Assembly (NCBI RefSeq): GCF_021390515.1
Contig: NZ_JAJUXI010000002.1
Location: 1-64,000 of the forward strand
Source of the DNA: Dyadobacter sp. CY326
GTDB lineage: Bacteria > Bacteroidota > Bacteroidia > Cytophagales > Spirosomataceae
DNA: 64,000 nucleotides
Reading direction: 5' to 3'
The position numbers were made by a program, and so were the translations under genes. Under the pieces are notes generated by a model. That model did no database searches. It was given only the letters and a program-made list of their open reading frames with translations, and was not told the origin of the DNA. Every line of letters starts with the position of its first letter. The first letter of the stretch is position 1. Positions 18,028-26,506 of this stretch are shown in pieces.

Positions 18028-18035
18028 TATATTTG
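18028..18035 (+). promoter_or_regulatory. -7 box TATATTTG for VOC gene
   Basis: An exact TAnnTTTG match 22 bases upstream of the ATG at 18058. No TTG at the -33 position. Confidence 0.5.
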
Positions 18036-18057
18036 AAAATCATCCTAAAATATCATA

Positions 18058-18447
18058 ATGCAATTACTCAAAGCAGTTCATCACATTGCAATCATCTGTT
18101 CGGACTACAACCGATCGAAATACTTTTATACGGAAGTCCTGGGATTTGAAATTGTAAGAGAAGTTTTCCGCGCAGAAAGGGATTCTTACAAGCTTGATCT
18201 TTCGCTTGGCGGCCATTACATCATCGAGCTCTTTTCATTTCCAAATCCACCCAAGAGGCCTTCCAGACCCGAGTCGGTTGGATTGCGGCACATTGCATTT
18301 CAGGTTGAGAATATCGAGCTCGCGATTGCGGAATTAAATAAAAAACAGGTCGTCACAGAACCGGTGAGAACCGATGAATTCACAGGAAAAAAGTTTACTT
18401 TCTTCGCTGATCCTGACGACCTGCCTATTGAATTATATGAAGTGTAG
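18058..18447 (+). CDS. VOC/glyoxalase family protein (YaeR-like)
   Basis: A 129-residue single-module vicinal-oxygen-chelate protein like YaeR/GloA2. Two beta-alpha-beta-beta-beta repeats are visible, each starting with a metal-ligand His: VHHIAIICSDYNRSKYFYTEVLGF and GLRHIAFQVENIE. Glu residues at IIELF and PIELYEV complete a likely metal site. The family has metal-dependent lyase-like folds; the substrate is unknown. It stands alone with a -7 box upstream and converges with the next gene. Confidence 0.87.
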   Translation: MQLLKAVHHIAIICSDYNRSKYFYTEVLGFEIVREVFRAERDSYKLDLSLGGHYIIELFSFPNPPKRPSRPESVGLRHIAFQVENIELAIAELNKKQVVTEPVRTDEFTGKKFTFFADPDDLPIELYEV

Positions 18448-18470
18448 CGAATGTAAATGCCTAAGAATTG

Positions 18471-18965
18471 CTAGGCGGCCGCCGTGTAACTAATGCTTTT
18501 GCGTGCCCCAACTTCCAGTTTGGTCAGCGCATCATAAAATTCTGAAACCCTTACCAAATGCTCGTCAAGTACGATTCTAGCCTCTGAATCTTTGTCAACA
18601 AACGTCCTTAGCGACTTGTAAAGCTGCAATGTGGCAGCTTCAATGCGTTTCAGACAGCTCGCGATCTGTTCTTTTTCTTCAACGTCTTCGAGCATTTTCA
18701 AAGCCACGAAAGAAGTGATGTGATTGGTGTCCCCCAAATCTTTATCTGTCAGGAAACATTTAAAATATTCGTAAATCCACTTGATTTCCTTTTGAAATAA
18801 CAATGCACTCACATGACCTTGGCTTAGAAATCTTCGGCTAGGTCTCATGCTATCTTTCTTTAGTGCTTCCATGTAAAGAATTTCGCGGTTTTTCTGCTCG
18901 TTCCACAATGCCCTGATTGTTTTAACGAAATCATTTTTCCTGCTCTCTTCCATATTGCTCCTCAT
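18471..18965 (-). CDS. Helical protein, possibly DUF2383-like four-helix bundle
   Basis: A 164-residue all-helical soluble protein with no signal peptide. The pattern of long amphipathic helices (LWNEQKNREILYMEAL, ALLFQKEIKWIYEYFKCFL, VEEKEQIASCLKRIEAATL, LDEHLVRVSEFYDAL) resembles stress-induced four-helix-bundle proteins of the DUF2383/PA2169 type, but I cannot confirm a family. It lacks a complete ExxH di-iron ligand pattern. A second ATG lies four codons in. A 338-base gap with several small inverted repeats lies upstream. Confidence 0.65.
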   Translation of the reverse strand: MRSNMEESRKNDFVKTIRALWNEQKNREILYMEALKKDSMRPSRRFLSQGHVSALLFQKEIKWIYEYFKCFLTDKDLGDTNHITSFVALKMLEDVEEKEQIASCLKRIEAATLQLYKSLRTFVDKDSEARIVLDEHLVRVSEFYDALTKLEVGARKSISYTAAA

Positions 18966-19303
18966 CTTAATATGCCGCTGTTTAACTAAAAATTATACAA
19001 AAATTGTGCCTGAACGGGCACATTCAGTGATTTAGAACTATTATTACAACTTCTCCTTTTGCGAATGCAAAAGTGTCGATGACGAAACAATGTTTCAGAA
19101 CGAAAAAAGCGGACGTCGGAAAAGAATTGGGGTGTTTTGTCCATAACAAATCCCAATGACAGTGCGGTAAAACAGAACAAAATGCCCGCCGGAACGTTAT
19201 ATTTTTGAACTATTCAGAAAGCGTCTAACTTTGCCGGCTTTAACCGACTTGACGCACGGCCAGAATTATGGCCACAGTTCCTTAAAATACCATTTCGAGT
19301 AAC
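18966..19303. other. Divergent intergenic region with small inverted repeats
   Basis: A 338-base gap between two divergent genes. It contains small hairpins: TGTGCC/GGCACA near 19003-19022, CTTTTGC-GAAT-GCAAAAG at 19056-19073, and the near-palindrome GAAACAATGTTTC at 19084-19096. A strong plus-strand promoter lies at 19205-19233. No coding frame in it looks real. Confidence 0.6.
19205..19233 (+). promoter_or_regulatory. Bacteroidetes promoter for parvulin-surA-moxR block
   Basis: A TTG at 19205-19207, an 18-base spacer and TAACTTTG at 19226-19233 match the Bacteroidetes -33/-7 layout. Transcription would start near 19240, giving a 60-base leader before the ATG at 19304. Confidence 0.7.
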
Positions 19304-21598
19304 ATGATTAACAAAAAATATAACGTTTACCTGCTGGCTTTACTGGCAGCAGGCTCATGCAAAACCACCGCTCCTCCTCAACTACAAGTTGTAATTCAAA
19401 CACAGCCGTTATTAGAAATCGGGAATGAAAAATTCTCAATAGAAGATTACCAGGAATCTTACAACCGAAACAAGAACGCCTCCGATTCAACGGGCGAGTT
19501 GAGCCCTGAAGAATATCTTAATTTGTACAAAGATTTGAAAATTAAGGTCTTGCATGCCAAGCAGGAGGGCAAAGACACTACGCAGGATTACAAGGAAGAA
19601 ATTCAATCCTATCGGGAACAGCTTGCTAAGAATCAGCTCGTAGACAAAAACCTGGTGGAAAAGTTGTCTAATGAAGCTTATAATCGGCTAAAACAAGAAG
19701 TGCGTGCATCACACATTCTGATCGGGGTTTCGGAAGACGCTTCGCCGGCGGACACCTTGGAAGCTTATCGGGCCGCCATTGCGCTGCGCGGAAGATTGGA
19801 AGAAGGTTCGGATTTTGGAGACATCGCTGCGCGTTTTTCCAAAGATCCGGTTGCCGCAAAAACAAAAGGCGATTTAGGCTATTTCACTGCTTTTCAGACA
19901 CTCTATCCCATTGAATCTGCGGCATACTCGCAGTCGGTTGGCCGCGTTTCGCAACCCGTGCGGACCAAGGCTGGTTATCATTTGATTAAAGTGACAGACC
20001 GTCGGACGAATCGCGGGATGGTCCGCGTGGCGCACATCATGGTGCAGCTCGATACGGCAGGAACCGCGGCACAAAAGGAATCTGCGAAGGCGAGAATTGA
20101 CGAGGCTTACGCGCTGCTGGAAAGCGGTGAAAACTGGGACGCAGTCGTTGAAAACTTTTCGGACGATAAACAATCGCGCAAGAATAAAGGGCTTTTGCCA
20201 ATGTTTGGCATTGGTCAAATGGTGCCTGAAATCGAGGAAGCCGCATTCGGTCTTAGCAAACTCAATTCGTATTCAAAGCCCGTGCTGACCATGTATGGAT
20301 GGCACATTATCAAACTGATTGAGAAAAAAGGGCTCGAATCTTACAGCGTCATGGCGCCGTCGCTTCGCAAAAAAGTGGTTACCGATTCACGGGGAAAGGT
20401 TTTAGAACAGGCAAATGCGAAAAGGCTCAGGGAAAAATATAAAATTGAAGAATTTCAGGATCAATGGAACGCGGTCGCAGCATTGGGCGACAGCACGATT
20501 AAGACAGGAAATTGGGATTATCTGAAAGCGGTCTCAACAGATTGGGCTTCGGTTGCGTTATTCAAGATTGAGGATCAGTCCTACAATGCATTGTCCTTTT
20601 TGGACTATGTCAAAAGAAAGCAACAAGTCAAACCGAAGGACGCATCGCCTGCGATCGTTTTCCGCCGCTATTTTAACGAATTCGTGACTGAAAGCCTTAC
20701 CGATTATGAAAAAGAGCATTTGGAAGAAACGAGTCCGGAATTCAAAGGCCTTATCGATGAAATAAAAGAAGGCGTTTTGCTGTCGCAAGTAATGGAAGAG
20801 AATGTTTGGGGTCGATCATTGACAGATTCAACCGGCCAGCTCAGCTTTTACGAACGCAATAAAGACCGCTATCAATTCCCGGAACGCGCATTAGCCACCA
20901 TTGTTTCGGCGAAAGACACGCAGACGGTCAATGCCATTAAGAAGTCATTGGTGCAAAGTCCTTACAAGCTGGAACGAAGATCGAAGGAAGTTTTGTTTCC
21001 AGCTGATGTTGCAGACATTGATTATGAGCAGCTTGACGCATTGGCGGATGTTTATATTGTAATGGAAAAGAATCCTGATTACATTGTAGAAATTGCCGGT
21101 TACAGATCAGCGGACGAATCGGACATTACATCGGCAAATAGGATCAGAAATGTTGTTAATTATTTGAACGGACGCAACATTCCGATTCTACGCATCATTG
21201 AAAAAGACTATGGCTCATTCCGTCAGGCAGCGGAAGCAGAACGGAATCGCCGGGTAAGTTTTCAGTTTTACAGTCAGTCGCGGAGCGATGTTGAGAAAGT
21301 TTATAATTCCGAGACTCCCGATGCCGTTATGATTCGGGATGGATATTTTGCCAAAGACAACCCGTTGTTTGCACGGTTTAAATTCCAGACCGGCGAACAA
21401 ACTGTTATAGACAATGGCCAGATTTACTGGACCTTTGTTCAAAAAATAGAGCCTGCACGTGGGAAAACTTTCGCGGAAGCGCGCGGAAGTGTAATCAATG
21501 ATTATCAAAAGGAATTGGAAAAACAATTGGTAAACCGGTTACAAGAAAAATTCCCCGTGAAAGTGAATGCCCAAGAATTAGAAAAAATTAAGCGTTAG
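19304..21598 (+). CDS. Parvulin-type PPIase lipoprotein with embedded OmpA-like segment
   Basis: A 764-residue predicted lipoprotein (lipobox AAGSC, residues ~15-20). Two parvulin rotamase domains follow a SurA-like N-region: about 132-230 (starts RASHILI, contains GDLGYF and GYHLIKV) and about 241-345 (VRVAHIMV to GWHIIKL). At about 570-655 a segment reads like an OmpA C-terminal domain: EIAGYRSADESD, SANRIRNVVNYLNGRNI and ERNRRVSF, matching the family's G-H-T-D region, LSxxRAxxV helix and NRRV end. It should help fold or escort outer-membrane proteins and may bind peptidoglycan (inference). It is first of a block with surA and moxR. Confidence 0.82.
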   Translation: MINKKYNVYLLALLAAGSCKTTAPPQLQVVIQTQPLLEIGNEKFSIEDYQESYNRNKNASDSTGELSPEEYLNLYKDLKIKVLHAKQEGKDTTQDYKEEIQSYREQLAKNQLVDKNLVEKLSNEAYNRLKQEVRASHILIGVSEDASPADTLEAYRAAIALRGRLEEGSDFGDIAARFSKDPVAAKTKGDLGYFTAFQTLYPIESAAYSQSVGRVSQPVRTKAGYHLIKVTDRRTNRGMVRVAHIMVQLDTAGTAAQKESAKARIDEAYALLESGENWDAVVENFSDDKQSRKNKGLLPMFGIGQMVPEIEEAAFGLSKLNSYSKPVLTMYGWHIIKLIEKKGLESYSVMAPSLRKKVVTDSRGKVLEQANAKRLREKYKIEEFQDQWNAVAALGDSTIKTGNWDYLKAVSTDWASVALFKIEDQSYNALSFLDYVKRKQQVKPKDASPAIVFRRYFNEFVTESLTDYEKEHLEETSPEFKGLIDEIKEGVLLSQVMEENVWGRSLTDSTGQLSFYERNKDRYQFPERALATIVSAKDTQTVNAIKKSLVQSPYKLERRSKEVLFPADVADIDYEQLDALADVYIVMEKNPDYIVEIAGYRSADESDITSANRIRNVVNYLNGRNIPILRIIEKDYGSFRQAAEAERNRRVSFQFYSQSRSDVEKVYNSETPDAVMIRDGYFAKDNPLFARFKFQTGEQTVIDNGQIYWTFVQKIEPARGKTFAEARGSVINDYQKELEKQLVNRLQEKFPVKVNAQELEKIKR

Positions 21599-21672
21599 CC
21601 GTAATTTAGCATTTCGTAAACCGGCTTATGACAAGCGTGATCCAAATAGCATCAAGAGGAATAAACATTCAT

Positions 21673-23046
21673 ATGAAAATCAACAAAGTTATTGCACCCG
21701 TTCTGATCGCAGCACTTTCGCTGTTTGTAAGCCTGATCAGTTTCGGACAAGGTCAGCAAGGGGTTAGCATTGATAAAATCATTGCCCGGGTTGATAACCA
21801 CTACATTTTGAACTCCGAATTGGAGGAAATGTATAACCAATACAAAGCCGAAGGACGTGCCGCTCCCGAAAAATGCCAGCTTTTAGAGTCGCTCATTATC
21901 AACAAAATGCTGCTTGCCAAAGCGGAAATTGACTCCGTGTTAGTGGAAGACAAGGAAGTGGATGGAGAATTGGACGCCAAAATGGGTTACATGGTGCAGC
22001 GCTTCGGCTCTGAGAAAAACATCGTGGAAGCATATGGCAAAAGCATTGAAAACCTGAAAAGTGAGCTGCGCACGCAGGTTAAGGAGCAGAAGGTCGTTGA
22101 AAAAATGCAGCGGACCATTTCCGGAAATGTGAAAATCACACCGAATGAAGTGCGTAAGTTCTTCAATTCCATTCCAAAGGACAGTCTTCCATACATTCCT
22201 TCCGAGGTTGAAATCGGGCATATTGTAAAACTGGGAACGGTTACGCGTGAGCAAAAGGACAAATTACGTCAGCAGCTTTTGGAGTTGAAACAACGAGCTG
22301 AGAAAGGCGAAGACTTTGCCACGCTGGCGCAAATTTACTCAGAAGATGTTGGCTCTGCTAAGAATGGCGGTGACCTGAACTTCGCGAAACGCGGTGCAAT
22401 GGTGCCGGAATTTGAAGGCGCAGCATTATCATTGAAGCCTGGCGAAATGTCTGACATTGTTGAATCGCAATTTGGTTTCCACTTAATAAAGCTGATCGAG
22501 ACACGGGGCGCTGAATATCACGCAAGACACATTCTTTTGCGGCCTGATTATAATAAAGGCACCGATATGACACAGGCTATCCGCGCATTGGATAGTCTGA
22601 GGAATTTGATCCAAATTGACACATTGAAATTTGCAAAGGCCGCTTTGGACAATTCAGAAGACAAAGAAACGGCTGAGTCGGGAGGTTTGATTTCTGACAG
22701 AAATACTGGAATTGCGCGCCTTACATTGGATGCTTCTATGGACCCAGCATTGTATTTTGCAATTGACACCATGAAAGTGGGCGAGTTGAGCAAGCCAGTA
22801 ACTTACCGGACGGAAGACGGTAGAAGTGCCATGCGGATCCTTTGGTATAAAAGCAAATCGGAACCGCATACGGCTAACTTGCGCGATGACTACGAAAAGC
22901 TTGCGCAGATTGTGTTGAGCAATAAACGAAACAATGCATTGGAAGAATGGTTTAAAAAGGCGCAAGGTGACGTTTTCATCAGCATTGAACCCGAGTATAA
23001 GAATTGCAAAGTTCTCGGACTCGCGGCTTCTGAAAATGACATTTAG
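21673..23046 (+). CDS. surA: Periplasmic peptidyl-prolyl isomerase SurA-like
   Basis: A 457-residue periplasmic chaperone for outer-membrane protein assembly. The ATG at 21673 starts the signal peptide (MKINKVIAPVLIAALS to SFGQ); an earlier frame start at 21628 only adds non-signal residues. A SurA N-terminal domain (IIARVDNHYILNSELEEM) precedes a parvulin domain (EIGHIVKLG to FGFHLIKLIE) and a second rotamase-like domain starting at YHARHILLRP. It lies 74 bases after the parvulin lipoprotein and likely shares its promoter. Confidence 0.9.
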   Translation: MKINKVIAPVLIAALSLFVSLISFGQGQQGVSIDKIIARVDNHYILNSELEEMYNQYKAEGRAAPEKCQLLESLIINKMLLAKAEIDSVLVEDKEVDGELDAKMGYMVQRFGSEKNIVEAYGKSIENLKSELRTQVKEQKVVEKMQRTISGNVKITPNEVRKFFNSIPKDSLPYIPSEVEIGHIVKLGTVTREQKDKLRQQLLELKQRAEKGEDFATLAQIYSEDVGSAKNGGDLNFAKRGAMVPEFEGAALSLKPGEMSDIVESQFGFHLIKLIETRGAEYHARHILLRPDYNKGTDMTQAIRALDSLRNLIQIDTLKFAKAALDNSEDKETAESGGLISDRNTGIARLTLDASMDPALYFAIDTMKVGELSKPVTYRTEDGRSAMRILWYKSKSEPHTANLRDDYEKLAQIVLSNKRNNALEEWFKKAQGDVFISIEPEYKNCKVLGLAASENDI

Positions 23047-23100
23047 CTTTTTTGGACTCGGTTGCGGTTAAAGGAATTTGAAATTTTAATCTGACAAATT

Positions 23101-24063
23101 GTGAAGTATTCATCGGACGTTGAAGCTGCCGAAGCTATGAAAGTAGCTTATGATAAGATCCGGAGTGAAATTGGAAGGGTTATCATTGGACAGGATGAAG
23201 TTGTAAAAGGACTTTTAACCGCCATTTTTTGTCAGGGTCATTGTCTGCTCGTTGGCGTTCCGGGGTTAGCCAAAACGCTTCTGATCCAGACCATTGCTTC
23301 ATCGCTCGATTTGAATTTTAACCGCATTCAGTTTACGCCCGACCTGATGCCGTCCGACATTCTTGGATCGGAAACATTGGATCAAAACCGCAATTTCAAA
23401 TTCATCAAAGGACCGGTTTTCGCAAATATCATTCTTGCGGATGAGATTAACCGGACGCCTCCAAAAACACAGTCAGCGCTTTTGGAAGCCATGCAGGAAT
23501 ATTCCGTTACGATTGCAGGTGCAAAGCACTCATTAGAGCGTCCTTTCTTTGTTCTAGCAACGCAAAATCCGATTGAGCAGGAAGGAACTTATCCACTGCC
23601 CGAGGCACAGCTTGACCGTTTTATGTTCATGATTCAGCTGGATTATCCATCTTACGCTGAGGAAGTTAGCATTGTAAAAAACACGACAAACGACATTCGT
23701 TATCAGGTGCAAAAGGTGGTTTCATCAGAGGAGATCATGGATTTCCAACATCTGGTGCGCCGCGTTCCAGTAACCGATCATGTGATTGAATATGCGGTTA
23801 AGCTGGTTCACAAGACAAGACCGGCGGCCGGACTTGCTGTAAAAGACACAAACGATTATCTGGATTGGGGCGCCGGCCCGCGTGCTTCGCAGGCGCTTAT
23901 TTTGGCTGCCAAATGCAATGCATTGCTTTCAGGAAAATATTCCCCGGACATTGAAGACGTGAAAGCAGTTGCGCTCCCCGTGCTTCGCCACCGAATTATC
24001 AGAAACTTCAAGGCAGAAGCGGAAGGCATTTCTGTTGACGATTTGATCGCCCGCCTCGTCTGA
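23101..24063 (+). CDS. MoxR-family AAA+ ATPase
   Basis: A 320-residue MoxR AAA+ ATPase, a cytosolic chaperone that often works with von Willebrand A-domain proteins. Walker A is GVPGLAKT (52-59), Walker B ILADEINRTPP, with ALLEAMQE and the sensor TQNPIEQEGTYPLPEAQLDRF. GTG at 23101 is the start. It lies 54 bases after surA. The usual DUF58/VWA partner genes do not follow; an aldehyde dehydrogenase does, so the partner must be elsewhere. Confidence 0.92.
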   Translation: MKYSSDVEAAEAMKVAYDKIRSEIGRVIIGQDEVVKGLLTAIFCQGHCLLVGVPGLAKTLLIQTIASSLDLNFNRIQFTPDLMPSDILGSETLDQNRNFKFIKGPVFANIILADEINRTPPKTQSALLEAMQEYSVTIAGAKHSLERPFFVLATQNPIEQEGTYPLPEAQLDRFMFMIQLDYPSYAEEVSIVKNTTNDIRYQVQKVVSSEEIMDFQHLVRRVPVTDHVIEYAVKLVHKTRPAAGLAVKDTNDYLDWGAGPRASQALILAAKCNALLSGKYSPDIEDVKAVALPVLRHRIIRNFKAEAEGISVDDLIARLV

Positions 24064-24076
24064 GACTCATTCAATT

Positions 24077-25669
24077 ATGGAAATTAACGGTAAAAACTTC
24101 ATTGGCTATAATCTTTCAAGCCAGGGTGATCATGCATTTCAGTCCTACGTTCCGGTAAAGGATTCTTATCTGCCTGAAAATTTCATTTGTGCAACGGCTG
24201 ATGAGGTTAATGCTGCCATGGAGCTCGCAGCAAAGGCTTTTCCAGCTTATGCACGGATTCCCGCAATGCAAAGAGCTGATTTTCTGATCGCAATCACCGA
24301 GGAAATTCTTGCCCTTGGCGATGCATTGCTCGAACGGGCTAATCTCGAGACTGGCTTGCCCATTACCAGACTCCAAGGCGAGCGCGCAAGGACGATCAAT
24401 CAGTTAACACAATTCGCCGAGCTGCTTCGGGAAGGTTCGTGGGTGGACGCGTCCATCGACACTGCCCTCCCCGACCGCACGCCTCTGCCAAAGCCGGATA
24501 TCCGGAAAATGCTGGTGCCCATTGGTCCTGTGATTGTGTTTGGTTCAAGTAATTTTCCTTTCGCGTATTCCGTTGCGGGTGTGGACACCGGCCCTGCATT
24601 GGCTGCCGGAAATCCAGTAATCGTAAAGGCGCATGCCGCGCATCCAGGCGTAAGTGATCTCACTGCGCAAGCCATTGTGAAGGCCGCCCAAAGAACGGGA
24701 ATGCCAGAAGGCGTATTTTCCATGTTGTATGATGATCGTTTTGAAGTGGGAGCTGCACTGGTAAAACATCCTGCAAGTAAAGCCGTCGGTTTTACAGGAT
24801 CGATGAAAGGCGGAATGGCGCTTTACAAAATGGCGCAGGAACGGGATGAACCCATCGCTGTTTTTGCTGAAATGGGAAGCGTCAACCCAATCGTAGTTTT
24901 ACCCGAATATCTGGAACACAATGCATTGGAACTGGGAAAGACGCTTGCCGGTTCGGTAAGCCTGGGCGCAGGACAGTTTTGCACCAATCCGGGACTTGTA
25001 TTTGTGACCAAAACGCAGGGTTTGATTGCATTTACGGATTCTTATAAAAATGAGATCCTGAAAACTACATCGGCGACAATGCTTACGGCCGGCATTTATA
25101 AAAATTATTATAAGCTCCGGGATCACGCGTTTGAGCAGGAAGATGTGAACAAACTTGCCGTTTCCGAGCAAATGTCTGAGGGTGAAAATCAAGCGCAGGC
25201 TTCCATAGCGACGGTCTCAGGCAAAAGCTTTATCGCCAATCCGAAATTGCATGAAGAAGTTTTCGGACCTTTTTCATTGCTTGTGATTTGTGAAAATACG
25301 GATGAATTGCTGGACGCCGTTTCGCACCTGACGGGGCAGCTTACCTGCTCACTGATGGCCCAAGAAAGTGAAGTGAATGCATATCCGGAAATTGTCGCGA
25401 GACTCGCACAAATTTCTGGGCGGTTTATTCTGAATGGTGTTCCTACGGGCGTTGAAGTTTGCCCTTCCATGCACCACGGGGGGCCATTTCCGGCAACAGC
25501 GGACGCGAAGTTTACATCCGTTGGACGACATTCAATCCTGCGTTTCTTGCGTCCCCAGTCCTATCAGGGCTGGCCCGAGGCGCTTTTGCCCGACGAGTTG
25601 AAGAATGCCAATCCGCTCGGCATTTATCGTCTTGTCAACAATGAATTTACAAAAGACGCGATCAAATAA
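24077..25669 (+). CDS. Aldehyde dehydrogenase, 2,5-dioxovalerate (alpha-ketoglutaric semialdehyde) type
   Basis: A 530-residue NADP-type aldehyde dehydrogenase. The residue order fits the alpha-ketoglutaric semialdehyde dehydrogenase subgroup, which oxidises 2,5-dioxopentanoate to 2-oxoglutarate in pentose, uronate or hydroxyproline catabolism: VFGSSNFPFAYSVAGVDTGPALAAGNPVIVK, catalytic Glu in AEMGSVNPI and the nucleophile Cys302 in GAGQFCTNPG. It begins 13 bases after moxR. Its 3' end overlaps the convergent truA by eight bases. No other pentose-oxidation genes are close. Confidence 0.9.
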   Translation: MEINGKNFIGYNLSSQGDHAFQSYVPVKDSYLPENFICATADEVNAAMELAAKAFPAYARIPAMQRADFLIAITEEILALGDALLERANLETGLPITRLQGERARTINQLTQFAELLREGSWVDASIDTALPDRTPLPKPDIRKMLVPIGPVIVFGSSNFPFAYSVAGVDTGPALAAGNPVIVKAHAAHPGVSDLTAQAIVKAAQRTGMPEGVFSMLYDDRFEVGAALVKHPASKAVGFTGSMKGGMALYKMAQERDEPIAVFAEMGSVNPIVVLPEYLEHNALELGKTLAGSVSLGAGQFCTNPGLVFVTKTQGLIAFTDSYKNEILKTTSATMLTAGIYKNYYKLRDHAFEQEDVNKLAVSEQMSEGENQAQASIATVSGKSFIANPKLHEEVFGPFSLLVICENTDELLDAVSHLTGQLTCSLMAQESEVNAYPEIVARLAQISGRFILNGVPTGVEVCPSMHHGGPFPATADAKFTSVGRHSILRFLRPQSYQGWPEALLPDELKNANPLGIYRLVNNEFTKDAIK

Positions 25670-26399
25670 AGTCATAACCGACTTCCACAAGAAACAGACC
25701 CTCGGCAGGAGCCTGAGCACCAGCCATTTTTCTGTTTTTTGACAAAATAATCTGCTCGAATTCAGCAACGGTTCGTTTGCCTTTTCCCACATCCAGCATT
25801 GTTCCAACCAATGCCCGAACCATCCCGCGGAGGAAGCGATTTGCCTGAATATGGAAAATCAACATTTCCGGCGTTTCGACCCATTTGGCTTCGGTTATTG
25901 TGCACCTAAAATTGTTAACCTGGGTATGAATCTTGCTAAAACTCTCAAAATCATTGTATTGTAAAAGCAAAGCGGCCGCTTCGTTCATCAATGCAACGTC
26001 CAGGTCTGTTTTTAACAGATAAGCGAGATCGGTCAGAAAAGGATTTTTCCAACGCGTAATGCGATATTCGTACTTTCTGTGCGTGGCTGCGAAGCGGGAG
26101 TTAATGTCGTCCGCTACAGGAAAAACGCGCCGTACTGCAATGTCCTTGGGAATCAAACCGTTAAGCTTGTAAATCAGCAATTTAGAATTGGCCAATGCTT
26201 CCTGCAAATCAAAATGCGCGAATTGTTGTTCTGCATGCACGCCGGTGTCAGTTCTGCTGCTGCCTGTGAGTTCAACGGGAAACCTCATGACTTTTGCCAA
26301 TGCTTCTTCAAGGACTTGCTGAACGCCTAAGGCATTGTTTTGTTTTTGCCAACCGTTGTAAGCGGTCCCTTTGTAGCTGAATTCAATAAAATAGCGCAT
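25662..26399 (-). CDS. truA: tRNA pseudouridine(38-40) synthase
   Basis: A 245-residue enzyme converting uridines 38-40 of tRNA anticodon stems to pseudouridine. The catalytic Asp51 lies in GSSRTDTGVHAEQQ, the family signature. MRYFIEFSYKGTAYNGWQKQ is a typical N-terminus, so ATG 26399 is preferred to the in-frame TTG at 26405. The stop overlaps the aldehyde dehydrogenase gene by eight bases in convergent orientation. Confidence 0.95.
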   Translation of the reverse strand: MRYFIEFSYKGTAYNGWQKQNNALGVQQVLEEALAKVMRFPVELTGSSRTDTGVHAEQQFAHFDLQEALANSKLLIYKLNGLIPKDIAVRRVFPVADDINSRFAATHRKYEYRITRWKNPFLTDLAYLLKTDLDVALMNEAAALLLQYNDFESFSKIHTQVNNFRCTITEAKWVETPEMLIFHIQANRFLRGMVRALVGTMLDVGKGKRTVAEFEQIILSKNRKMAGAQAPAEGLFLVEVGYDFI

Positions 26400-26450
26400 T
26401 TGCAAAAATAAGGAAACCGTGCGGATTTGCGATTTGCAAGGTGTGATTGC

Positions 26451-26479
26451 TTGATTTGTTGTGAAGAAGGTTAACTTTG
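26451..26479 (+). promoter_or_regulatory. Bacteroidetes promoter for glnS
   Basis: TTG at 26451-26453, an 18-base spacer and TAACTTTG at 26472-26479. The box overlaps the TTG at 26477 that would otherwise start the reading frame, so it supports the ATG at 26507 as the real start. Confidence 0.7.
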
Positions 26480-26506
26480 AAAATCGAAAAATATTTACAG
26501 TTTAGT

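Noticed and set aside
18986-19180. 64-codon minus-strand frame in the gap upstream of the helical protein
   Set aside because: The composition is low-complexity and Phe/Arg-rich, it spans the small palindromes, and no start context is visible.
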